Below, piece by piece: positions 37,334 through 48,127 of a stretch of 64,000 bases of DNA (positions within the stretch are counted from its first letter, which is position 1; every line of letters starts with the position of its first letter). Origin of the DNA: Cladocopium goreaui (lineage: Eukaryota > Sar > Dinophyceae > Suessiales > Symbiodiniaceae); contig CAMXCT020001084.1 of assembly GCA_947184155.2 (NCBI GenBank), positions 116,794-180,793 of the forward strand, written 5' to 3'. Both the position numbers and the translations under genes were made by a program. The notes under the pieces are model-generated. The model had not been told where the DNA came from and did no database searches. It saw nothing but the letters and a program-made list of their open reading frames with translations.

Positions 37334-39023
37334 CTGAAACATGATAAACATATGACAAACATTGTGAACGTGAAACGCCGATTCGGGATATGATTCAGCC
37401 ACAAGTGCCACTTTGTTCTGCATGTGACAAAGGCGGTCCAGTCACAGCATTTGCCAATGATGGAAGCTACTGGCCAAACATGGGCAGGTTTTGTCCAGAT
37501 TTCCCAACACTTGGAGAATACAGGGAAAAGCATGCGTACTATATATCTATATGCTATATACATCAAATGCCTTGAGCACCAAGACCAGCAAAACTCCTGG
37601 GGCCAAACTTGCACAAAAAATGAACCCTCTGTTTGTGACTGGAAACCTGGGGTATTTATCTTGTAAACCAGTACGTAATTTGTACTCAACCCGTACTTTA
37701 CCAATACCGACCGATACTTTGAAACGGTGTTTCGTAGTTTTCTTGTTTTCTCGAATTTGTTGCAACTCTCGTCAAGAATTGCCTAAGACTATCGAATAGA
37801 GTCTTCTGGACCTCCTGGTGCACTTCTATTTTCCGAACAACGTGGGACTCCTTCAACAGGTTGCGGGATTCCTTTCAACAGGTTGTGATTTCATTTTGTG
37901 CGTTCCCTTTTAAAGAGCGCAACGTCTCTTTGAGAGGGATGCGTTTACAGAGACCTTCAACATGTGCGAACTTCGTTTGAAAAATGTAGTAGTGCACTTT
38001 ATTAGAAAGGTACGTTGAAAAAGTAGAACCCGTCTATGCAGTACTCTTTCGAAAGGGAATGGTACTCCTTAAAGCAAAATTTGGTAGAAGTGTGTGTGTG
38101 TGTGTACTATTTCTTCCGAAAAGGTGAACAATGTGATGGGAAAGAGTGCAACATGCACTTCGGACCATGAACATTGCCAGAAAGTAGAATTCTATGTATG
38201 CAGGACTCTTTTTGTTAAGAAAGGTATCGTAGGTAACATGCCCTTCCGGATGAATGCAACATGTGAGTAAAGAATGCAATATCCCTGTGTGGAAATTAAG
38301 TAGATATTTCCTTCAAGAAGCTATTGCCTTGCAAAAAATGAATAAAGGAATTGACATGATCTTTTCCAAGGAGTACTGCATTTGTGCATTGGTTATTGCA
38401 TTTGTTTGACAGGAATGCTATGGGTTCAAACCAAACACACCGCATACTGTGCAGGATTTTCGCCTTTTAAAGGGATACCCATTGAAGGAAGACTGGATTT
38501 GTTGACAGAAAGACTCCACTTCGAACATTTCACCGTTTTGGGGGAATGCTCCATATATCTCCCTATTTTCCAGGCATACTGCTTCTTGAAGGAAGGCCAA
38601 AGGAAGACCACCGCTTGTGAACGAAAAATCGCTGTCTCTGAATTTAAAATGTTCCTTTAAAAAAATGGAATATTTCATGTGTGTGTGTGTGATTGTGTGT
38701 GTATGTTTATTGAATACTGCGATTTTTCGACAGGAAGTCTGTATGCACAAGAAAGGCAGAATAGTTTGAAAGGAAGACTGCACTTCCTCAAAATAAAACA
38801 CTGCACCTTTTGAGGGCATGCCTCATGTTTTCATAGATGCTGGCCCGGAAGACTGCTTTCTCATAGCTACTTTAAGAATCTTTAAGATAAATTGGTTATG
38901 TGGTGATACAATTTCTCAATCCTTTTGGTTCCTTCAAAATCCATCGTGAAGATCCACAATTACGCATGCAGCCACAACTACCTGCTCTCTTTTCTCAGTC
39001 TCACTTCTGCAATCTTTCACAAC

Positions 39024-39411
39024 CACTGGGTGCCAAGCATTTGTGCGCATACCACACGACGGGCTGCCCATTAGACATTTCACTTTGAAGTCACCTTGAG
39101 AAGTTGTGACTGAGCTTTGCGACGTTCACAGTACATGAAACTGCATGTTACATTGAAAGTTAGGTAGCCATAGGTAGCCCAGGAAGAGACATGCTCCCTG
39201 GGGGCTCGCTATGATGCTGATTTCACACATGCAACATTTCAGTCGCTGTCTAAATCGTATGAATTTGGACCAGTTGCCATCTTCATCAAAGCCCTCCACA
39301 GTTCCCATGGTCTCGCATAAGTGCACTCGGTCACCAATGGATGTGAGACGTTCGATCACACCTCGCTCATGCGGGAAAACCACTGGGAACTTGGGAAAGT
39401 TCATACAGATT
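39024..39411 (-). pseudogene. SH3-like DEDG module with frameshift, unit 7
   Basis: Exon a (39278-39411) is intact. Exon b (39024-39094) has lost one T from the TTTT run that encodes the KVKM segment, which shifts the frame after GDFKVK. A further 2-bp loss lies in the intron near 39131. This copy at the array edge is therefore probably broken. Confidence 0.5.
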
Positions 39412-40265
39412 CTACGGATTTCATGAGGGCAGCCGGGCTTGCCGGGCTTGCCGGGCTTGCCGGGCTTGCCGGGCTTGCCGGGCTTGCCGGGCTTGCCGGG
39501 CTTGCCGGGCTTGCCGGGCTTGCCGGGCTGCCACTGCCATCATGCAATCGATATCAAAGGCGTTCTTGGCCTTTCAAATCATCTAACCACCCAACAGACT
39601 GTTTCCACAGAGCGTCTAATGTGTCTATGAAGTTCAAGGGGCGAAAGGTTCCCAAGATTTCCATAGACCATCTGACCAAGGGTTTGGAGATGCTGTCACA
39701 ACATGTCACAACTTGATTTCACCCTATGGAGACGGTGCACAAACTTCGAAAGGTTTTGAACCTCCCAAAACTATCCACTGATGTCCAGAAATCTATCCAC
39801 GGCATCCGATGGCAGCAAGCACCAAACCCACCCAAACCCCAAGTCATCAGTTCATGCAACGACGAGCAGCATCGGGGCCAAGCGCTTCGGAGTTGGTTAG
39901 GCTTCACCACCACCGGGTCATCTGCCAGGACGCTTCGAAGAAAATGCAGATCTTTGAGGTAACAGAAGACTGGTGGCATATCTTGGCTCTATCATATCAC
40001 TCACGTATCATACATTATACATGGATATAGACTCTAGACACATTATGTATGTACTTTACTTTACACAAGCACATGACCACATCCATAAATGTGGCAAAAA
40101 TGCGTGACTAGGACACTGGGAGGAAATATGTGGCGCCATCTTTTAACGTGTCTCTGAACATGAAACCTTTGGAACTACTGTTGCATTTATGATCTTTTCC
40201 GTTTTAATCCAAGATTTGGAACCCGTCCGCTCCTGGCCCCCACATTCCAACAAACGGATGCGCAC

Positions 40266-40428
40266 CCATGTGGTCGAAGCCAATGACTTCGGCCACTTCT
40301 TCTTTCCTGGTGTTGAAGACCCGGTCTCCAACACTGATTGCCTTCCGGCAATTCTTTGCATAGAAAATCTGAGCCGGGCAGGAAGAGTTCGGAAGAACAG
40401 CAAATGCTGGCAATGTCGGCAGCCAAGA
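40266..40428 (-). CDS. VGDRVF exon, unit 7
   Basis: A third intact copy, with an Arg-to-Lys change (NTRKEEVAEV). It lies in the last unit, only about 170 bp before unit identity ends, so the rest of its gene is missing on the 5' side. Confidence 0.4.
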
Positions 40429-40595
40429 CTGAACCACATCTATCAGTCCCATGTTGAGTCTTACACTTACACTGTCTTACTATGTCAACTATGTCTCACT
40501 ATCTGATCATTGTCACCATTGCGTAATTACAAGTGCATCCAATTGTGCAGTTGGGTGGAATTCGTACCTGTACAGCTACGCGGAATGGCACAATG

Positions 40596-41330
40596 TACAG
40601 CATTTGCGGGCATACCAAAAGATGTCCCGTGGAGCACCCGCTGTCTGGTAAATAATACCACACCGCAGGCTTTCCACAGGACATCTTTCTTCACTTTTAA
40701 GTCACCTTGAAGAGCGGTTGCGTCTGGGCTTTGCAACGTTCTCAGGAACCGTGAAACTGCAGGTTCTATTGAGAGCTATGTTTTCAAAGGATTCCAATCC
40801 TCTCATTTCAATCCCAGCAGTATGCTGATTTCACACATGCAACAATTCTGTCACTGTATGAATTGTATGAATATTTGGACCAGTTGCCATCCATCGAAGC
40901 TTTCCACAGTGCCGATGGTCTCGCGCGCGTGGTGCACACGGTCACCAACGCGAGAAAGAGCTTCGATCACACCTTGAAGGAAAACCACTGGGAACTTGGG
41001 AAAGTTCACACAGATTCTACGGGATTTCATTAGGGCCCGGCTTGCTCAAGCAAAGGTCTTAGCATTGGGCAGAGCCTTAGTTCTTGTTGCTATTTGTTGC
41101 TTGCGTGCACATGCGTCTCAGCCGATATGTCGATCCTGGAATCAGAGTAACCTCGTTGAAGGTTTCAATTCCTGGCGATCAAGGGGAAAAAAACTAAGAT
41201 TCCGGTAATAGATACAAAATGATACAAATAGTTTGGTGATGCTGATGCTTGATGATTCTGCGCAGTCTTAGTCTAAGTTGTGGAGAACCAGTTCCGAGGC
41301 ACAGGGCGCGCTGCTGGAGCTACCCTGGAA
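40596..41330. repeat. Unit 8, diverged and internally deleted relic
   Basis: Blocks of clear but much weaker similarity to the unit are found in order: the second SH3-like exon (40620-40705), the first SH3-like exon (40888-41016), then a jump to sequence matching unit positions near 4045-4260 (ETF-EVT block, GATACAAATAG, TAAGTTGTGGAGAACCAGT). About 3.5 kb of unit is missing. It is probably the oldest copy at the array edge. Confidence 0.75.
40620..41016 (-). pseudogene. Diverged SH3-like module in the relic unit
   Basis: Exon a (40888-41016) reads NFPKFPVVF, QGVIEALSRVGDRVH and ETIGTVESFDG. Compared with the array it has a 6-nt and a 3-nt in-frame indel, as expected for formerly coding DNA, then a 2-nt loss just before the donor that breaks the phase. 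Exon b (from 40705 leftward) reads GDLKVKKDVLWKACGVV. The TCAAG acceptor and GCAAC donor are both preserved. The in-frame indels are independent support for coding history of the array exon. Confidence 0.5.
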
Positions 41331-41722
41331 CAAATGGGTCTGGAAATGAGCTAACAGCATTGTACACCCCCAAAATGGCATTTGAATGGAGAAAGATCGA
41401 GAAAGTTACAATAAATCATTGAATCACATTGCATCATTTGATTTGGAGGTACCTCACTCTCAAATGTTATCACATTGCAAAAATCCACCATGCATGAGAC
41501 TCTCAATGACGCCATTAATCAGGTGTGTCATCCGATCATTGCGCTGGCGCTCAGAACCTTCATCAAATCCTACTTGAAACACACAACTGCATGGTATCAG
41601 AGCATCGCACTTGACGTAATCCATTGAGCACACAGGAAACATTTGCAGCTCAAACTTGTAAGACATTTTTTTTGCCTTCTGCCGATAATTTATTCAACTT
41701 TTGTGTTACTCCTCTCTGATGT
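41331..41722. other. Intergenic stretch, nothing recognised
   Basis: This lies between the relic unit and the stop codon of the F5/8C gene. No exon, RNA gene or repeat was recognised. It presumably contains the 3' untranslated region of the minus-strand gene. Confidence 0.5.
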
Positions 41723-43036
41723 TCAAGGTGACGTCAAGCCAGAGATGGCTTCGTTGGTACCAGCACCGGTTCCCAAATCTGCCGTCCACACGTAGGAGAA
41801 AGTGACATCATCAGTTGAGCAGTACAAGTCAAACTTTGGAATGGCATTGTTGGCACTGCCCCATTGTATGGTCTTGATCTTCGTCACGCCATTGGGGTTG
41901 TGCAATTGGTATGTCACGCTCTTTCCGACCTTTGCGCCGGAGCAAGTGACCCATTTGGTGCTGGTGTCCCCATCAAATGCACCATCTGGAGACGAGCGCT
42001 CACAATCCGAGGTAGCAATGCCCATGCCTGCTCCTGAGATCATCTGATCTCCACTGTAGAGCTCAATCTCAAAAATGTGCGCTTCCCAATCTTTGTTCTC
42101 GGCTGCTATCTCCAACTTCCAAGATGAACAGACAGGCGCCACAGTGGGGGGAGGAGTGGCTGGTAATGGGGGAGGAGCAAGGCCAGAGATGGCTTCGTTG
42201 GTACCAGCACCGGTTCCCAAATCTGCCGTCCACACGTAGGAGAAAGTGACATCATCAGTTGAGCAGTACAAGTCAAACTTTGGAATGGCATTGTTGGCAC
42301 TGCCCCATTGTATGGTCTTGATCTTCGTCACGCCATTGGGGTTGTGCAATTGGTATGTCACGCTCTTTCCGACCTTTGCGCCGGAGCAAGTGACCCATTT
42401 GGTGCTGGTGTCCCCATCAAATGCACCATCTGGAGACGAGCGCTCACAATCCGAGGTAGCAGTTCCCATGCCTGCTCCTGAGATCATCTGATCTCCACTG
42501 TAGAGCTCAATCTCAAAAATGTGCGCTTCCCAATCTTTGTTCTCGGCTGCTATCTCCAACTTCCAAGATGAACAGACAGGCGCCACAGTGGGGGGAGGAG
42601 TGGCTGGTAATGGGGGAGGAGCAAGGCCAGAGATGGCTTCGTTGGTACCAGCACCGGTTCCCAAATCTGCCGTCCACACATAGGAGAAAGTGACATCATC
42701 AGTTGAGCAGTACAAGTCAAACTTTGGAATGGCATTGTTGGCACTGCCGAATTGTATGGTCTTGACCTTGGTCACGCCATTGGGGCTGTGCAATTGGTAT
42801 GTCACGCTCTTTCCGACCTTTGCGCCGGAGCAAGTGACCCATTTGGTGCTGGTGTCCCCATCAAATGCACCATCTGGAGACGAGCGCTCACAATCCGAGG
42901 TAGCAATGCCCATGCCTGCTCCTGAGATCATCTGATCTCCACTGTAGAGCTCAATCTCAAAAATGTGCGCCTCCCAATCTTTGTTCTCGGCTGCTATCTC
43001 CAACTTCCAAGATGAACAGACAGGAGCCACTGCCAC
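41723..43036. repeat. Three tandem 444-bp repeats inside exon D
   Basis: Copies begin near 43036, 42592 and 42148 on the minus strand and differ at only a few bases. The period is exactly 444 bp (148 codons), so copy-number change keeps the frame. A fourth close copy lies in the gene at 51168-51700. Confidence 0.95.
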
Positions 43037-44597
43037 CTGCCAGCCAAAAACTCTTTGAAGTCACATCATTCTTTCCCTGCCTTCAAAAGCTCGAGGTGGC
43101 TCTACAGAAGATTCTTCAAGAACTTACAAAAATTCTCTTCACGGCCCAAGAACATAGAAAGACTAAAAAATATATCCCAAATTCAAAATATAGCTTTGTT
43201 GCCTAGGTCTCCTAGATACCAAAACGGAATGCCTTTTTGGCTTCTTTCACAACTCCCACCGTCGTGGTGGTCGTCGTTGTGGTCGCTGACAGGCTCATCG
43301 TTGTCAAACCTTTGGCGTGAACTTCTGCCAAAGCTGCAGGTCGCAGGTGCCACTTCAACTCGCCTGACATGAGGCGGGTTGTTCATGGGGCTCCCCTAAA
43401 CCCCAGCCATCCTTTTCCAATTTGTCATCACTTTCCCTATTGAATTGACCATGTTTGGGTTGTTTGTGGTATCCCCCATATCCATTTTCAGACAAACCCC
43501 TGATCTCTGACGACCTGAGACCTTCAGAAATTGTTGTGCTGCCCCTTTCAGTTTGCTATGCAATGAAAGTTTCTTGGGAATTTTTGGACTTGGGCCACAC
43601 CAATGCCACACCTGTAAAGAAATCCTTGAGGTCTGCATTCGCACCAATGCTTGCAGCGATGTAGTAGTTCTCCATGGCAGTTTCGTAGTCACCTTTTCCG
43701 TCGGGAGCACGGACTAGCAGGCCCTCCAAAGCGCCAAAGAAACCCTTCAAGAAATTGACGCCACCACATTTCCGGAAGAGGAATGAGTTGAGTCCTGCAT
43801 GTCAGGCTAGTGGACGTCCCCCCACCCAGTAATAGGCCATTAGTGGAGGTTGGTTTTTAGGGCCCCAGCCTAAAGTGTGGTGATGATTCTCTTTTGTCTT
43901 GTTGCATCTTTTTCCACTAGTCTTGCTGGGGACTCTGGGCTGTGCACGTATTAGTTTGTTCCATGCTTCCAAGAACTTCTTTGTATTTGCAGCCCAAATT
44001 TCAGTCTCAAGAAGGAGAAATGGCTGGACCCAGCACCGCACCCAGTCCTGAATACAGATTGTCAAGGCTGCTGTGGGAGGCCCAGGGAAGGAAGTCTTGC
44101 ATGAAAGTGTTGTCCAAATTGTACTCTGAGTTGCTGACATAGATCACCAAGTTCTCTTCCATCATGGCCATGAACTCCTCCCGGTTCTTTCCAAAGTAAT
44201 TGAATTCCACCGGTGGAGTGATGGCAACAGACGTGAGACACCCGAAGATATTGATGAAACCCTGATTCACCCAACCTGAGCTCCAATAGCTCACCGAAGT
44301 GTGGTAATCCAAAACCTTGGTGAACACATTGGGAAAGATGTAATTCCTGAAGTTCTCATAGAAAAAGACGTGGTCAATCACCTGTCGACCTTGAAGGGTC
44401 ATCTCCAACATCTTCCTGACGAAGTCGGGACCCACTGCAACGCCAGCACGGGCGGCATTAGCCAAGCCCCCCGCGTTCAGGAAGTTTATTTCTTGGGGAA
44501 TCCGACCTTCCAGCCGTGCATCCGGAGCGGTATAGTACCTGGGAATCATTCCAACCACATCATCGTAGATGTAGAGCATCTTCTCCAAATTGGAAAC
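41723..44597 (-). CDS. Multi-domain protein with three F5/8C (discoidin)-like domains, four exons seen
   Basis: Four exons join in phase: A 44042-44597, B 43612-43794, C 43260-43333, D 41723-43036, giving about 708 residues without the true start. Each intron has GT and AG ends. Exons A and B encode an unrecognised N-terminal region (LYIYDDVVGMIPRYY, NAARAGVAVGPDFVRKM, FNYFGKNREEFMAMMEE, DYETAMENYYIAASIGA). Exon C adds a linker of about eight Thr. Exon D encodes three domains of 148 residues with CSSWKLEIAAENKDWEAHIF, DGAFDGDTSTKWV and KFDLYCSTDDVTFS, typical of F5/8C galactose-binding-like folds, separated by a Pro-rich linker. Such domains bind glycans or lipids outside the cell, so a secreted or surface role is inferred. 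The 5' exons are missing or unrecognised upstream of 44597. Confidence 0.8.
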
Positions 44598-44599
44598 CT

Positions 44600-44982
44600 G
44601 ATCTTCTTATGTTCGCAATATTTCATGAACAATATCTGAGTGCTTCTGGTTGACCTGATGATCCAAAAAATATTGACGACTGAGGTGTCTTTAGTGGGGT
44701 TGCAGCAATCCAATCACTTTCGGAGCGGCAAAGTAAGAATGTCCATACCATTGGTCTCACCTTAACCACTCAATGATTTGGCTATGCGTTGTGTGTATAT
44801 GTTATGCGGATCTGCGTGTGCACGTTTGTCACCACAACTAGATACCAGCAGCTGCTGCCGTCCTCGGTCGTAGGAAAATATGATCATCCCAACAATAGCC
44901 ACCCTATGTTGGCATGCAAATAAGTAAAGTAACCCATCTAAAATACATGAACAAAAACCATGTGTGTGTGTAGGCCACAGGC
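44600..44982. other. Intron or intergenic stretch
   Basis: This lies between the acceptor of exon A and the stop codon of the orphan exon. No frame was recognised. If the gene at 41723-44597 starts elsewhere, this would be intron. Confidence 0.4.
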
Positions 44983-45188
44983 TTAAGGCAGCATAAAACG
45001 CAAACCAGTCACAATGTCTTTCATAGCCTCTGTAGTTTTAGCATCATTCACATCTGGATTGAATTCTGCAGACCGTGCGGAGTCTGCGATGACCAAGGCC
45101 AATCGGGGGCCCTCGTACACCACTGCCTTACCAGAGCCAGAGATGAAGGCCTGATAGTCCTCCAGCTGCAGAACCTTCCAATCATCGC
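44983..45188 (-). CDS. Orphan C-terminal exon of an unknown protein
   Basis: An open frame without a start codon follows a TTAAG acceptor. It reads DDWKVLQLEDYQAFISGSGK, AVVYEGPRLALVIADSARSA, EFNPDVNDAKTTEAMKDIVT and GLRFMLP, then stops (TAA). Composition and the absence of low-complexity sequence look like real protein. Upstream exons are not found, because the sequence beyond 45240 is duplicated microsatellite DNA. It is either the last exon of a gene whose other exons lie beyond that block, or a remnant cut by it. Family not recognised. Confidence 0.5.
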
Positions 45189-45419
45189 CTTAACCGCAAG
45201 ATGGCTTGGAAGTCATCATTAGCAGATCCCTGCATCCTGTTCATCCCAAATTAAAGGACCGGATAACCCCACATGTCAACTTCTTCCAACAAGCAGCAAA
45301 AGAAAGGTAAAGATGGCATGGGGAAAGCAAGAAAGGGAAAAGAGATGGTGAAGGATTGGTGTGGAGCAAGTTGTGTGTGGAAGAGTAAGTACGAGTAAGT
45401 TGTGTATGGACAAGTTGTG

Positions 45420-45612
45420 TTGTATGCATGTATGTATGTATGTATGTATGTATGTATGTATGTATGTATGTATGTATGTATGTATGTATGTATGTATGTA
45501 TGTATGTATGTATGTATCGATGGATGGATAGATGGATGGATGGATGGATGTATGGATGCATATATATATATACATATATATATACATATATATATATACA
45601 TATATATATATG
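45420..45612. repeat. TGTA, GGAT and AT microsatellites
   Basis: About 22 TGTA units are followed by GATG/GATA-type units and then TATATACA. The short second version is at 46535-46630. Open frames such as YIHTYIHT on the minus strand are artefacts of the tetranucleotide. Confidence 0.97.
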
Positions 45613-45762
45613 GTGTCAAATGGCTACAGATGACGCAGGTACGACAATCTCATCCAACACAAACATGTCACAGTGTACGCAAAAGTGCAAGTGAGGCAGC
45701 AGAGGTACATGCCCAGTCGATGCCACCAAGTACCACGCATGCCACGTGAAAAGAAGGTGGGT

Positions 45763-46362
45763 GTCTCCAAGTGCCACGCCTGCCACGCAAAACGCCGCGG
45801 CGTCACAGCGCCGCCTGGGAACCAAGCGCGCCACCAGAGCCAACCCAGTGCCATAAGTGCCACGCCTGCCACGCAAAGTAACAATCCGTGTCATCAAGTG
45901 CCACGCCTGCCACACAAAGTGAAGGTGGATGTCACAAAGTGCCACGCCTGCCACGCAAAACGCCGCGGCGTCACAGCGCCGCCTGGGAACCAAGCGCAAC
46001 ACCAGAGCCAACCCAGAGCCGTAAGTGCCACGCCTGCCACGCAAAGTAACAATCCGTGTCATCAAGTGCCACGCCTGCCACACAAAGTGAAGATGGATGT
46101 CACAAAGTGCCATGCCTGCCACGCAAAACGCCGCTGCGTCACAGCGCCGCCTGGGAACCCCAGTGCCATAAGTGCCACGCCTGCCACGCAAAGTAACAAT
46201 CCATGTCATCAAGTGCCACGACTGCCACACAAAGTGAAGGTGGATGTCACAAAGTGCCACGCCTGCCACGCAAAACGCCGCGGCGTCACAGCGCCGCCTG
46301 GGAACCAAGCGCGCCACCAGAGCCAACCCAGTGCCATAAGTGCCACGCCTGCCACGCAAAGT
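45763..46362. repeat. ~170-bp repeat with GTGCCACGCCTGCCACGC motif
   Basis: Three to four copies, further copies at 46783-47142 and one at 47884-48120. Each contains a GC palindrome (CGCCGCGGCG) and several GTGCCACGCCTGCCACGC boxes. Both strands are open over long stretches because the boxes lack stop codons, so I do not call a gene. Confidence 0.9.
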
Positions 46363-47144
46363 AATTAAAGGACCGGATAACCCCACATGTCAACTTCTTC
46401 CAACAAGCAGCAAAAGAAAGGTAAAGATGGCATGGGGAAAGCAAGAAAGGGAAAAGAGATGGCGAAGGATTGGTGTGGAGCAAGTTGTGTGTGGAAGAGT
46501 AAGTACGAGTAAGTTGTGTATGGAAAAGTTGTGTTGTATGCATGTATGCATGCATGTATGTATGCATGTATGTATGGATGGATGGATGGATAGATGGATG
46601 GATGTATGGATGCAAATATATATATATATATGGTGTCAAATGGCTACAGATGACGCAGGTACGACAATCTCATCCAACACAAACATGTCACAGTGTACGC
46701 AAAAGTGCAAGTGAGGCAGCAGAGGTACATGCCCAGTCGATGCCACCAAGTACCACGCATGCCACGTGAAAAGAAGGTGGATGTCTCCAAGTGCCACGCC
46801 TGCCACGCAAAACGCCGCGGCGTCACAGCGCCGCCTGGGAACCAAGCGCGCCACCAGAGCCAACCCAGTGCCATAAGTGCCACGCCTGCCACGCAAAGTA
46901 ACAATCCGTGTCATCAAGTGCCACGCCTGCCATACAAAGTGAAGGTGGATGTCACAAAGTGCCACGCCTGCCACGCAAAACGCCGCGGCGTCACAGCGCC
47001 GCCTGGGAACCAAGCGCAACACCACAGCCAACCCAGTGCCATAAGTGCCACGCCTGCAACGCAAAGTAACAATCCATGTCATCAAGTGCCACGCCTGCCA
47101 CACAAAGTGAAGGTGGATGTCACAAAGTGCCACGCAAAGTGAGG

Positions 47145-47803
47145 ATCCATGTTGTGTGTGTGCAAGTTGTGTGTGAGCAAGTTGTGTGTGAGCAAGTTGT
47201 GTGTGTGTGAGTAAGTTGTGTGTGTGTGTGCAAGTTGTGTGTGAGTAAGTTGTGTGTGAGTAAGTTGTGTGTGAGTAAGTTGTGTGTGAGCAAGTTGTGT
47301 GTGAGCAAGTTGTATGTGAGTAAGTTGTATGTGAGTAAGTTGTGTGTGTGTGTGCAAGTTGTGTGTGTGAGCAAGTTGTGTGTGTGAGCAAGTTGTGTGT
47401 GTGTGTAAGTTGTGTGTGTGTGCAAGTTGTGTGTGAGTAAGTTGTGTGTGAGTAAGTTGTGTGTGAGTAAGTTGTGTGTGAGCAAGTTGTGTGTGAGTAA
47501 GTTGTATGTGAGTAAGTTGTATGTCAGTAAGTTGTGTGTGTGTGCAAGTTGTGTGTGAGCAAGTTGTGTGTGAGCAAGTTGTGTGTGTGTAAGTTGTGTG
47601 TGTGTGTGTGCAAGTTGTGTGTGAGTAAGTTGTGTGTGAGCAAGTTGTGTGTGAGTAATTTGTGTGTGTGTGAGCAAGTTGTATGTGAGCAAGTGGTGTG
47701 TGAGTAAGTTGTATGTGAGTAAGTAAGTTGTGTGTGAGCAAGTTGTGTGTGAGCAAGTTGTGTGTGTGAGTAAGTTGTGTGTGTGTGTAAGTTGTGTGTG
47801 TGA
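47145..47803. repeat. 15-bp GT-rich minisatellite, block 1
   Basis: Degenerate tandem copies of TGTGTGTGAGTAAGT, with AGCAAG variants and GT-length variation. The minus strand reads THTTYS/THTTCS repeats, which produce a long spurious reading frame. Confidence 0.95.
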
Positions 47804-48127
47804 GGCGGCGGGAGGACGGGAGGTGGGCGGACGGACGGATACAGAACCAAAAACAAGAACCCCACACAAAGATGTGGGGAACAATCCATGTCATCAAGTG
47901 CCACGCCTGCCACACAAAGTGAAGGGATGTCACCAAGCGCCACGCCTGCCACGCAAAACGCCGCGGCGTCACAGCGCCGCCTGGGAACCAAGCGCGCCAC
48001 CAGAGCCAACCCAGTGCCATAAGTGCCACGCCTGCAACGCAAAGTAACAATCCATGTCATCAAGTGCCACGCCTGCCACACAAAGTGGAGGTGGATGTCA
48101 CAAAGTGCCACGCAAAGTGACGATCCA

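Larger units (their letters stand above)
32604..38988. repeat. Unit 6 (subtype A) with 788-bp deletion
   Basis: This unit is about 6.4 kb. Relative to unit 4 it lacks the stretch corresponding to 20504-21291, with the junction near 34674 carrying CCAT shared by both ends. It otherwise follows subtype A, but its LTG exon keeps the 33-bp segment with the canonical 3' splice site, like unit 2. Confidence 0.92.
1..40595. repeat. Tandem array of ~7-kb units with dimeric higher-order structure
   Basis: The same series of blocks recurs along the first 40.6 kb. Landmarks such as the minus-strand NFPKFPVVF exon recur at about 0.4, 11.6, 18.9, 26.0, 33.0 and 39.4 kb. Adjacent units differ more from each other than alternate units do. 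Units at 1, 18433 and 32604 share subtype A features: a 1-bp deletion in the VDEDGD exon, a local inversion, and loss of a splice acceptor. Units at 11200 and 25594 share subtype B features: a longer VGDRVF exon and a longer RRT repeat. The basic period is about 7.0-7.2 kb and the dimer period about 14.2-14.4 kb. The minus strand carries candidate exons, so this is either a tandem gene family or exon clusters of a very large gene. Confidence 0.95.
38989..40595. repeat. Unit 7, truncated last unit of the array
   Basis: Sequence identity to subtype B continues to about 40595, just after GGAATGGCACAATG, and then stops abruptly. The front part matches subtype A while 40143-40595 matches subtype B, so the unit is a mosaic. 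It has ten GCCGGGCTT copies, as in unit 3. Confidence 0.9.
45248..47140. repeat. Segmental tandem duplication, ~1.1 kb
   Basis: 45248-46362 is repeated from 46363, starting at AATTAAAGGACCGGATAACC in both. The first copy has a tetranucleotide tract about 95 bp longer. The block contains TGTA/GATG/ATAT microsatellite sequence followed by several copies of a roughly 170-bp repeat. Confidence 0.93.

Noticed and set aside
42106..42744. Plus- and minus-strand short frames repeated inside the F5/8C exon
   Set aside because: They are shadows of the 444-bp coding repeat in other frames.
45616..46386. Frames rich in CHACHAK (plus) or CVAGVAL (minus), possibly a Cys-rich repeat protein
   Set aside because: Both strands are open across a ~170-bp repeat. 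Microsatellite sequence flanks it directly, and there are no splice or start signals.
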